A model generated the notes under the pieces. It saw only the letters and a list, made by a program, of their open reading frames with translations. It was not told the origin of the DNA and ran no database searches. Both the position numbers and the translations under genes were made by a program. Source: Heterodera schachtii (taxonomy: Eukaryota; Nematoda; Chromadorea; Rhabditida; Heteroderidae). From it: 64,000 nt of DNA. The stretch spans positions 1 through 64,000 of the forward strand of contig SIJG01000222.1 in NCBI GenBank assembly GCA_023374025.1, in the 5' to 3' direction. Below, one piece after another: positions 24,816 through 35,831 of the stretch (position 1 is the stretch's first letter; every line of letters starts with the position of its first letter).

Positions 24816-27800
24816 TTCCTATTTTAAATTTGGTTATTCATTAGACAAAATCAGTGTAATTTATGCCAAAAGTAATTGAATAGAGGCACAAATCGAGTAA
24901 AGGAATGTAGAGCCAACACAACAACACATCAAAAATGTAAGATCCATTTTTTACAACATTTGTTTTAATTAATATAAATCATTATTTTTTAATATTAAAA
25001 TTTTAAAGCACCTTTGTTGTTAACAATGAACTAAGTTAAATTTTTTTTTCTACTAGAGACATCCACAAGTTTGATTTTATTTGCAATGGAAACTTTGAAA
25101 GTTAATTTTCTTAAAATTGGTAATTTTTTAATTTAGAAATTTTAATTATTATTTATTCCTATAATTCAAATGTTTTTTCTTTTTATTATTAAACAATTTT
25201 GTAACATTAATAGACATTTTTTTGTTTCTCTTCATTATTCAAATTAAAAGAATTTCCTTTATAATTATAGTTTTCGGATTCTATTTCGCATTGAATATGA
25301 ATGTTCATCAATTAATTATTTCCTTTACTTTTTTTTATTCATATAAACCAATCCTTTTCCATGGTCTCAATTAAAAAATTTTTATATGATTGTATTAATT
25401 AATATATTAAAAAAGTATTACCGGTTTTGATATTTCAATTTGGTTTAATCCTATATAGATAGATCACTTCTAGTTTTACATTATAACATTTAATAATTTA
25501 TTATTAATTTATTTTATTTCTTTCTTCGTTGGAAGTGTCAAATTTTTAAATTTGCTTTTTTCCATTTTGAATTTTTTTTTTCTTCATTTTTTTGTTTATT
25601 ATGTCCAATTAATCAAATGTTTTATTTTCAAAACTTTATCCACATGTTGTATTTAAAATAAATAATACAATTTATTTTATTGATTTTTTTAATAAAGAAT
25701 GAAATTTTTTCTTTTTTTGCTAATTAATAATCATGCTCAGTATAAATTGTTCCACTCTCCAATTCGCAAAACTTAATTTTCTTCTTAAAAATTTTTTAAC
25801 TATATATTTAGATATTTCCGTATTTAATTTATTTTTATATCTATCACTTCTAGTTTTCAATTGAACATTTGCATTTGGATTATGGCAAGTGAAAAAACTC
25901 TTTTGGACCATATATTCGCGAATTTATATTACTCATTTTTTGATTTAATAAATCAAGATGTTATAATGATTAAGTAAACTTAGAAAAAATTTAAAGTGAT
26001 ATTTCTTGCGAGATAAATTGTTATTTTTATAATATCATTTTTGATGAGAAATAATTTATCTAAATATTTCAATTAGTGCTCCATTTTACGCTATTAAATA
26101 AAATATTTTTTGAGTATTGATATTATTTTTTCTGAAAATTTACTTAAAATATTTAGTTTTATTGCGAAATTAACCGTTTATATAATTTATTTAGGTTTTT
26201 TTTTCAATTTCTAAAAATTCTTTGAATGCTTTCTCTATATATCATAATTTTTTTAATCATCATAATATAAATAATTTTAAAGTTTTAATTTATTCGATTG
26301 TATGATTTTTTAATTGTTTAATCTTTTGTATCTGTTTTCCCATTTAAATATTATAGCAGTTTTAGTTATGTTCATTAAAAAATTTTCATTTGGTTATTTA
26401 TGCAATTAATTTTATATAATTATTTAATTACAATTATCATGCTTTGTTTCCCCGAATTCAAATAATGTAACTTCTGCAAAGAATCAAAATATTGGTTGAT
26501 TATTTTCTCTGAGGCAATCTTTATATTATATTTTTTATAAAATGCATTTTCAGTTTTTCTCTCTCGTGTTTCGATGTAATTTTACATGAAGAAAATATAA
26601 CATCCTAAGGATTATTTTTATTTCTAATATTTTTAAAATTGATTTTGATTTATTTCTTTGATTCTGATTTGTATGCATTTTTTAAGTTTAGGCTGTAAAA
26701 TTATATTATATTCATAAAATTAACTATTAATTGTGATTTTAATTTTTAATTATTTTAATTTATTTATTTTCAAGAATCAAATTAATTTTAGTTTTATTAT
26801 TATGTTAAATTTTTTTAATTTAACTTCTTAAGTTTGCAATTAAATACCCTAAAGCCATTTCGGATCATTAGGTTTGTAAGCTTAAATTCATGTTTTTATT
26901 TCATTTGATTTTTTCGTATAAATGAGTATATTTTAAAATTTCAAATGAAAGTATTAATATTGAATTCATTTACAAATTATAAACTAAAACTTCTAAATAT
27001 TATGAGATGATATATAAAAAATATCATTCGGAAGATTCGGCTTTCTTGGTTTAATATTTAATAGCCATGGTTCTCTTCAGATTTATTCAAAACAAAAATG
27101 TTCATGCTAATATTTTATTCATCAAAATCATTTTAAGGTTTTTTGATACCAAAACTAAAATTTTATTTTTAATTAATAAATTATCTGCAGTTAATAATTT
27201 ATTTTTAAAGTTTTTTCAGAGATTTAATAATCATTAGTTAAATATTGGTTTTATTTTAAAACAATAAATGATTAAACTTGATTATTACGGAAGTTTAAAA
27301 TTGTGAAAATGAAGAATTTAGGTTTTACAACTTCAATATAACATTTGGTAATAAAAATTTTTCATTGTACATATTTATAAATGAATTTTGTTAACAAAAA
27401 ATAAGGAATTAATCTTTTAGAGCTTAAAGTCCTGAAGTTAAATTAATATAAATTGATAGTTTTGTTTTTTTCAAATTCTTCAGGCATATTTTTTCGCTGC
27501 GCTAATTATTAATTAATTTTTTCTGTTTAAAGGATTCATGCGGACGATTGATTTCCAGCGAACGGCTGATAGGCCTCTATTTTTTTACTTGCAAAAAGTT
27601 GCTAATTTTAATCTTTTCTTTCATTTTAAGTTGAAGATTCTTACAATAATTGGTGAAGTAAAATTTGATAGTACAATTATTTAAAGTTATTTTTCAAAGC
27701 AGTCTAAATTTGCTTTTTAAAATTTTTTTTTCTTATTTAATTCTCAACTAATGAATTTCAACCTAAAGCATACTAATTATGTGATTTCTTGAGAGATTAT

Positions 27801-28630
27801 TTCAAGTTGTTCCGCTTTATGTAAGTATAGAGAAAGTTTTTGATTATATATTAATTTCGTACGCTCTATTCGTTTGGTGTTTTATTATTTTTTTGTTGAA
27901 AATGTATACAATTCTTGTTGAAAATTAAAAATTAACCGTTTACTATATTAATTACCTTTACATATTTTTTTTATTACTATAAAGAGTTATTTTTTAACTG
28001 AGTTTCCGTATTTTATTTAAATTATTTATGCGTATATAAACTTGTCAAAGTTCCTTTGAGTTCGTCCAAGTTCTTGTCGAGTCTTTGACTAATAGAACTA
28101 TTTTTAATATTTCAAATAAAAAAATCACAAAAAAATTTCATTAATTTTTATTTTACTTTTAATTAAATTTATATCATTGTCTCTTAGATTGAAGAAAAGA
28201 AAAACATTTGTTGTTTGTTGAAACAAACTTTTTTTTGTACGTTTTTCATTAATAAAGTTTTATTGTAAAAATAAATATTTAAAGAAAATTTAGTAGTGAT
28301 GATGTGATAGATAAATGTATTATATTTTAAAACAATATAATTATTAAAATTAAATGGGTTAAAATAAAATAAATTAATATAATAATACGAAACGGGAACG
28401 GGATCAATCGAGACTTTTTCCGTTTTATTTTTTGAGTAAATATTTTTTATTTTTTTATTTGTGTTATTAATATGCTATAAATGGGTATGTAGTATTAAAT
28501 ATCGGAATAGAAGATAGCTAATGACTAATTGTATTTGAAGAATAAGAAAAAAATTTAAATCTTGAAATTACATATTTTCTTCTTTTAATCAGTAAATACA
28601 AATACAAAAGAATGTGAAAAATTACAACAT
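24816..28630. other. T-rich non-coding block
   Basis: Strong excess of T over A on the plus strand through most of this stretch. A small patch at 28042-28090 has gtcaaagttcctttgag and gtccaagttcttgtcgag side by side and is closed by gtcaaag/ctttgac. A 63-codon minus frame at 25720-25911 is K/N/I-rich. No gene supported. Confidence 0.5.
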
Positions 28631-28819
28631 TAACAAAGGAAGGTCCTCAGGTGTCCGTGGGATTTCCGAATGAAATTTAGTAGGTGGATAGAGCACCCAT
28701 GGGTTCTTAAGAAAAGTGATTTTATTTTTTGCGGAATGTGCCTGAGTGCCGAGTTATGACGTGCCAAAGTTTTTGGTTTTTCTAATTAAAGAAAAGAAAT
28801 AATTATTTCATGCACCACA

Positions 28820-28891
28820 AGTATCTATTGGTGTAAAGGTAGTGCGTTAGTCACAATTTTTTGGGTCTCAGGTTCGAATCCTCTACATGCT
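28820..28891 (+). pseudogene. tRNA-like unit in the left arm
   Basis: Box-A-like tggtgtaaaggtagtgc at 28829-28845 and near-consensus box B ggttcgaatcc at 28871-28881. The flanking gtatcta and tacatgc could form an acceptor-like stem with one mismatch. The anticodon and D stems are poor, so it is a tRNA relic. Confidence 0.55.
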
Positions 28892-29189
28892 AATTGATTT
28901 TTACAATTTTTATTTTTGATTTCTTGGTGCAGTCAATTATTAAAATATTTTTTATGAAATAAAATCTTTATTTTAATTTTATTTCATTAAAACCCCAAAA
29001 AATCATTAAAGATAAAGACGCAATAATTTAATTGAAAAGATACACACCTTTCTATTAAAGAAATAATTTTATCTAATATTTTTATTGAAAATCTTATGTG
29101 ATAAAATGGTAAAAAAATTTTGTTTATAAAAAATATGTTTGATAAACTATTTTTGCATAAAAAGGCAAAAATAAAAATAAAAAATGAGT

Positions 29190-29258
29190 TTGCATGTAAG
29201 GGATCCGAACCTGTGTCCTTAAGAAACGAGGACTAGCGCACTACCGCTGCAACATTGG
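29190..29258 (-). pseudogene. tRNA-like unit in the right arm
   Basis: The inverted counterpart of 28820-28891. Read on the minus strand it has gcagcggtagtgcgc (box-A-like), gtcct/aggac able to pair as an anticodon-like stem, and ggttcggatcc (box-B-like, one base off). It ends in tacatgc like its partner. Its sequence differs from the left copy at many sites, so both have aged since the arms formed. Confidence 0.55.
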
Positions 29259-29446
29259 ACAATTGAAAAAGCTTGCAATAAATTTTAATTTATTTATTCA
29301 CTAAAAAACTTTGGCACGTTATAACTCGGCACTCAGGCTCATTCCGCAAAAATTAAAACCACTTTTCTTAAGAATCCAGGGGTGCTCTACATATCTACCA
29401 AATTTGGTTCCGAAACTCCACGGACACCTGAGGACCTTCTTTGTAA

Positions 29447-32400
29447 GCATTGTCAAGATTCCGCAAGATTCATAGAATGGATACATAAGTTTAAATAAAA
29501 CTTATTGCTAAAAAAAAATATTATTTCATCAGTAATTAAAAAATTGTATTAATTAATATGATAAAGTTTTTATAAAATAAACTATTTATCATTAAAAATT
29601 AAATAAATATTTAGTTTAAAATATTAAAGAAAATTTATTTGCAAACAGAGACAGATAAATAAAAAAAGAATAAATAAATAAATATATTTTAAATAATAAT
29701 TCCGTATTCTTTTTCTATTAGAAAATTTTTTAAATGCATTTATCAAAAAAAAAATCAGAAGACAATCATTAAAAAGATATAGAAGATAATTTGATGTAAT
29801 AAAAAAAATAAATAAAATATTATAACCTGATAAAAAAGCCATTCATTAAAAAATATTTGAAAATAAATTATGAGAAGCCCCATAATTTATTAAAAAAAGT
29901 AAAATATAATTTACCAATGAATTAACATAAACAATATATTTTGCATTAAAAGTTGAAATAGTCTTACAATTGAATCCAAAAATTGAAAATCTGGCATTAG
30001 CTCAAGCTAAATTAAAAAAAAAACCATGAATAAAAATTCAACCAAGAAAATACAAAATCTACTTGACAAACAATGTGCAAGGTGATGTCAAAATTATTTA
30101 GCAAAATTTGTGCAATTAGCATGAGATAATATTAATATGCATTAAAAATTTTTTAAATTTATAAGACAATGTCAAGCACTGAAGAAAAACGAACAATACT
30201 ATTCAGGTTTGAATAAATATTTGTTCAAAGCTAAATATTTAACTAAAGTAAATTTTTAATATGCTATTATAAATTATTTATTTAATAAAAATTCTTAAAT
30301 TAACTCTTTACCAAAAACTATATATTTATTAATTTAAAAAATAATCAATTTTGCAGCTTAGAACAAAATTAATTGCAAAAACATTAATATAGAAAAATTG
30401 AAATAAGTTTAACAAATTACTACAAAATTAATAAATAATTATCGTTGCAATAAATTATTTTTGAAAAAAAACTAATAAGCTGAAACACAAAAATATTTAT
30501 TCATTTAAGATTTTTATTCTTTAAAGTACAGTTGCTGTTGAGAAAAAGATTTTAATATTTCTATTGGACACGTAAATTCCACATACACATACAATCGTAA
30601 ATTAATATGATATTTAAAATGTTAAAAAAAAAATTATAATGAACATAATTAAAATATATGAATGAATAAATTTCATTATGCGATCCAATTACGCACGACA
30701 AATTGTTAAGTAAAAAAGAAAAATAAATAAACATATGCCTTCTCTATGAGAAGTTTTTTAATTTCTCAAGTTATTCATTCTATTCCAATATATACTAATT
30801 TTAAGAACTATTTAAACAACAAAATAAATCACTGTAACAACAAATGGTACTTTAAAAATAAAGTAATAAAAAATCACTTAAAGAAAAATATATTATTACA
30901 AACCAAAAAATTAAAGGTAGACAATAAATTGTGCTAATAATAACAACAATACATATTAATTATATTGATATTTTAATTTTCCTTAGAGTATTAAACACAT
31001 CTATCCGAGATAATAAATAACAATATATTAAGTACCAAGGAATTATTTTATTATGCTTATCTATAAAAACTTAATCAAAAAAAAAAGAAACACATTTTAA
31101 AAATAAATAAATACATTAACAATTTGCCAAAAATTTTTGGATCATAACAAAAATAAAATGTTTGTTCTTGCATAAAAAACATAAATTTTACGAATTTATG
31201 TGAATTTACTTAAAAAAAAGAAAAAAATTAATTTAAAAAAATTAATGGCTGGCTAATTATAATCATTTTTTGGACAAATCTGTTAACAAATCAGAATGAA
31301 ATTTCAAAAAATTTACTCCCAAAAATTGTAAAAAGCGATAATGGGAGACGAAAAATAGAAATTTAATACATTTTTTTATCCAATAAACCAAAAAAATAGT
31401 TTGTTAAAGAAAATTTGTAAAATATTCTTATTTTTGAATCTAAAATCTTATTTTTTGGCCTTGATGTTCTTATTTTGAAATTTTGAGAAAGAAACCCTGC
31501 ATTAAACACAAGAGTATTTATAATATTAGCTTTTTCATCTGCTTTTTCATATAAGTAATTTTCTAATTTTATTAAAATCTAATTATTTTCCAATTTACCA
31601 CATTTTTTAGATTTTTATTGCTTTGTGTTGATAAATATATTTATTTTTTAAATTGTTAGTAAGTTAAAGAATGATTTTAAAGTGCGCCATATGATATTAA
31701 ATTTACATATTTTTATGCAAATTATTTACAATATTAATGAAGCTTTATATTTTTTACTTATTACTCATGAGGTTTTATAAGTGTATGTCGCGGTGCTCAA
31801 ATGCAGCATTTATTTTATGTTTTTGTTTTTATATCACACAGATTCAATAAAAATCTTTTTAAATAAAATATAATAATAAATAAATTAATGTATATATATT
31901 CTCAATTCTTTATTTGCTGTCAATTTAAAAAACAATTTTTAATATATTAGCAAAAATTGAATTTTTTCATTGTAAAATGTTTTTTACATTTAATAAATAT
32001 TTATCGCCTCATATAAAAATAAGTAGATATTTTTATTTTAAAGAACCTATTTCTACATATATGTTTAAGCTACATTAAGAAATTTTTTATTGAGGTTTTT
32101 TATTGCATCGTAATAAAAATAAATTTTTTTATTATGTTATCAATCTTATTTAAAGGATGATTTATGATGTGCTATAAGACATAAATATTACATTATTTAT
32201 TAAGATATCTCTAATACTCATGCTATTAGAAGCGTGTAAATATTCAGTGTTGCAGCTGCGGCTTGCTTTTACTTTTTAGTTTTTTTTTATGTTTCAAAGT
32301 TTAAATTAAAAATTTTTGAAAATAAATATACTTTATATATACAAAATCAAGTATGTATATTTTGCTTTTTGTTAGTTGTTTTTTTTATATTTTTTTAAAT

Positions 32401-32770
32401 CCTCATTTTTCTAGAATATACACTTTATTATTGCACATTTATATGAATAACACTGAACGATATAAATGCACACGCTTTCACTTTAAAAATTTCATTAGCA
32501 TCTTTGAAATGTTTTTCGACATATAACATAATAAGAAATAATACAATTATTTTGATTATTTAATAAAAACGTTTACTTTTCTATGTTTAACAATTTCATT
32601 TGTAAACGTTTCCGAAATATTTTTTATATTCGCATTTTGGTTAGAGTTGTAAGTTTTTTTTAATTTGTTAAAGGTTTAATTTAAATTTCGAACTAAAACT
32701 TAATGGCTCCATAAAGTGATAAAAAATAAACAAAATTAATTATTTGAATTTTTATTTTTTGATTAAGTTA
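29447..32770. other. A-rich block (to about 31440) then T-rich block
   Basis: Small frames at 29624-29842 (-) and 30746-30937 (+) have random A/T composition. At about 31490 the words gaaaccctgc close a patch with repeated cttattttt/ctaaaatcttatttttt, possibly a worn transposon end without a partner. Confidence 0.45.
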
Positions 32771-32830
32771 TTATTCCATAATCTTGATCGGACCTCCAGA
32801 ATCGTCCTTTTTAGTTTGACATGATAATCT
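32771..32830 (-). other. Short open segment with a DSGGP motif, possibly serine-protease debris
   Basis: On the minus strand, codons from 32830 down to the stop at 32771-32773 read SCQTKKDDSGGPIKIME. Trypsin-like (S1) proteases carry C-x-G-D-S-G-G-P around the active-site serine, and insect clip-type members often read GDSGGPIQI. Here the first glycine would be D, three extra residues follow CQ, and a stop comes only five residues after P. The upstream tttcttattttatttgaag looks like a splice acceptor. The other minus frame is equally open. This may be chance. Confidence 0.15.
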
Positions 32831-34019
32831 TCTTCAAATAAAATAAGAAACAAAATGAACAAATTTTAGAATTAAGATAAATTTTTATAATTTGGTTATA
32901 ATATATTCAAAATTCAAAAATTGTAATTAATAATTATTTTACTTATCTTTTGATGTAAATGTTCATGTTCATTATTTTAGCTGTAAATTAAGAGCATAGC
33001 CGACATAGTTATATATTTAATCATTATTTTTAAATAAAATTATCTATTTTCTTATGAATTTTAATAATTTCCTCCTCAAAAGAGAGGAATTAAAATAATT
33101 ATTTTATTACTCATGACATTAGTCCGCAATTATTTGGACTTTTTCTTTAAATTTTTTGATTTTTAAAATTACCGATTTAATTATTCAAATTAATGTTTTT
33201 AATTAAATTTGAAATATTGTTTCATAATTTATGCAATCAATTTTTAATCTATTTTGTTCATTCTTGTTTTTAAGCTTTTTTAATCAATTATTAAGATAAA
33301 TAACTTTTTCTAAAAATGATTTACATTTACTTTATTATTAACTCTAATAATATAGAAAAATTTTTAAGTGATTCATAAATATTTTAAAATGTTTTAATTT
33401 ACAATATTTCATTTAACTCTAATTTTGTGCCCTTTATATGTTTTTTTGTCATCAAAGAAATTGCAGGAGTTTAATGGATGTCTTTTTGATGAACAATTTA
33501 CATTTCTTAAATTTTAATTCCTTTCAAAATTTCTAGTTGCAATTTTAATTGATTTTTTTTAATAAAACTAATGTTTAATATTTTTGGATTCGTTGCTTAA
33601 TACCTTGTATTTTTTTTATTTCAATATGATATTTTATAACAATCTAACAAAAAATACTTAATTATGAATAATATTTCGAATTTTTTTTAATAACCTTTCA
33701 GTTTTAGATTATTTATTTTGTTATTTTATTTAATATGCAGAGACAACAAATACAAAAAAATAATAATTTGTTATAATCCATAAATTTTTCACCAACATAT
33801 GGGCTCTACACATTGCAAAGAATGTCGACTGTCCAGCCATTAAATATTTACGTTGGAAAGATATTATAAAAGAACAAAATATTTCAAAAAGAATATTAGA
33901 AATTATTTTAAAACTAGTTAAGAAAATATTAGCCAAATGATATTATGATTACAAAAAATAAATGTTAATTGCCCTTTCAACTATAAATTGCGCACACTCA
34001 AAAAACATAAAAAACGCAC
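32831..34019. other. T-rich spacer
   Basis: A 68-codon frame at 33730-33936 (-) has a less biased middle (YLMAGQSTFFAMCRAHMLV) between F/I/L-rich ends. There is no family match I can name and no clear splice sites. Otherwise empty. Confidence 0.4.
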
Positions 34020-34027
34020 AAAAAACG
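34020..34027 (+). repeat. 8-bp TSD, left copy (aaaaaacg)
   Basis: Exact match to 34389-34396 outside the element at 34028-34388. The octamer is low-complexity and also occurs a few bases upstream, so it is weaker evidence than the other TSDs. Confidence 0.75.
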
Positions 34028-34388
34028 AGCTCCCGGTAAATTGGAAACTGGAAAATTGGACACCAGAAAATTGGACACCGAAAAGTGGACACTAGAAGAT
34101 TGGACACTAATGGAAATTTGGACACTGAAAATTGGACACTAATGGATCAAAAATAAATTAATTAAAATAAAAAAACAAAAATAAACATAAAACATAAGCA
34201 AAATAAAGCCACCATAACATTCATAAAGAATGAAACAAATTTTCTTTTAGATAGGATTGCCATTTTTATTTTAAGAATTTGTTGTCCAGTTTTCCGGTGT
34301 CCAATTTTCCTTTGGTGTCCAAAATTCCAACGGTGTCCAGTTTTCCGCTTGGTGTCCAATTTTCTGGTGTCCAATTTACCGGTCCCCC
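34028..34388. mobile_element. TIR element of 361 bp, arms of ttggacacc repeats
   Basis: The inner part of both ends is ccggtaaattgg and its inverse ccaatttaccgg. The outermost few bases differ (agct on the left, gtccccc on the right). The left arm (34035-34145) holds seven head-to-tail units of about 15 bases of the type aaaattggacaccag. The right arm (34268-34382) holds six in inverse sense. The A/T-rich middle has no coding. The 8-bp flanking repeat (aaaaaacg) fits hAT but is low-complexity. The minus frame at 34162-34374 (TGHRWNFGHQRKIGHRKTGQ) merely translates the repeats. Confidence 0.85.
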
Positions 34389-34396
34389 AAAAAACG
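34389..34396 (+). repeat. 8-bp TSD, right copy (aaaaaacg)
   Basis: Exact copy of 34020-34027. Confidence 0.75.
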
Positions 34397-35495
34397 TGGG
34401 AAAATGATTTTGTGCTCTACCTGACTGCAATGTTGTAACAAAAATTTTGGGTTCAGTTAGTAGACAAAAGTAGAAAATAAGTTCAAATGTTCCTCACTTT
34501 TTTAAATTAAAATCTCTTTAATTAAACTAATATACTATTTATAAAAAAAATTTTATAAATTAAAAATAATTATGAACTTTCATAAAATAAAATTTTGAAA
34601 AAGAATAAACCTTTAAATATGAAAAAATAAATAGAACATTTTCAACAACATTCATGAAAACAAAAATTAACCTCCTATGAGGTGGATATGCAAAATTATC
34701 ATAAGAGAATTGTTTATTGTCCTGAAATTATTCGATGCAATTTGTCAAAATTATAAAATAATTACATATTTCAATATTTAAACCAGTGACAGGAAGTGAA
34801 AGCCAAAATTCTAATTTATTAAAAACATAATAAATTCAAAACAAAATTAAATATTTTTCAGTATTTAAAGCAGTGAAATGTACGTGAAAAGTTTAATAAA
34901 AAGATTATAATATTTGATTACCATAAGACAAATATTCAATTAGTATTAAATATATTCAACATAAAGAAAAAACTGAATTATAAAAGTTACAACCTATGTA
35001 AAAGGAAAAAATATTAAAATATTAAAAAAAAATTTTATCATTTTACGAGTATTTGAGAAAAAAAATCATGATAATTAAAAAATGAAATTATAAAACTAAG
35101 TATGTTAAATCTATTATAATTTAAAATTAAAAATACCAAAATATAATCAAAAAAGTAATTTTACACGCCTAATACTAAAGAATTAGTACTCTATTAATCA
35201 AAAGTTAAAAAACCAAAATAAATAGCAAATTATTTATGTTAATATTAGGATAAACGCGATAGTTTAAAAACTATTTAAAGGTAGAATAAGTTAGTTTTGT
35301 CTAATTTTTGTTTTTTATAATAATATAATAAAATATAATTTTGTATTTAAATCTAACAATCGAGCTTACCATCCTACAAAATACCGAAAGGAGGTCACGA
35401 ACAAATCCATGAAATAATCCAATGATTTATTTTAATCTTTAATTATTAAATTTTTTAATAAACTACAAAAATTTAATATAATTTTTAATGATTGA
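34397..35495. other. A-rich spacer
   Basis: No gene or repeat recognised. Confidence 0.5.
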
Positions 35496-35831
35496 AAAAA
35501 TAATAAGTTACAAGTAACTAATAAAATAAATTTTAAAAATAAAAAATGCATTTGTATAAATGAAAATAAAATAATATTGGACCCCTGGTCAAAGCAATGT
35601 TTGGAAGAGATCGATAATATGACAAGAAAAAAAGAACAAAAAAGTTACAATACCTCAGCATCGGAGATGTATTTTTACAGAATTAATCAAAGTTTATCCT
35701 TTTATTACATTTATCAAAAAAAATTAGTTTATATAACATGTGAAAAGATAAATAGCCATTATTTATTCGTTTTCAACATTAAAATTTTGGCTAAGAATAA
35801 AAGAATAAATGCCAATTTTTTGTTTAATTAA
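35496..35831 (+). other. 111-codon open frame, possible exon
   Basis: The frame is open from just after TGA at 35493-35495 to TAA at 35829-35831. The first part is plain A/T. From 35577 it reads DPWSKQCLEEIDNMTRKK and continues to SASEM at about 35670, a balanced run, then returns to F/Y/I/K-rich sequence. No ATG precedes the interesting part, no splice site is convincing, and no family is recognised. Among the longest open stretches in the window, yet near the length expected by chance. Confidence 0.18.

Larger units (their letters stand above)
28631..29446. mobile_element. Long inverted-repeat element, about 816 bp, with a tRNA-like unit in each arm
   Basis: The left arm (aaggtcctcaggtgtccgtg onward) is matched inverted by the right arm ending ctgaggaccttctttgt. 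Paired blocks include gagcaccc, ttcttaagaaaagtg, gcggaatg.gcctgagtgccgagttat.acgtgccaaagtttt, a tRNA-like block, and an inner tacatgc. The arms are about 280 bases each and clearly diverged, around an A/T-rich centre of about 290 bases. I cannot fix a TSD. No open frame is present. The ends match no other element here, so the superfamily is unassigned. Confidence 0.85.

Noticed and set aside
28820..29258. Functional tRNA genes
   Set aside because: Box A and B are present but the D and anticodon arms do not form a proper cloverleaf in either copy.
34162..34374. 70-codon frame with repeating TGHR/GHQRKIGH-like peptide
   Set aside because: It is a translation of the ttggacacc tandem units of the 34028 element.
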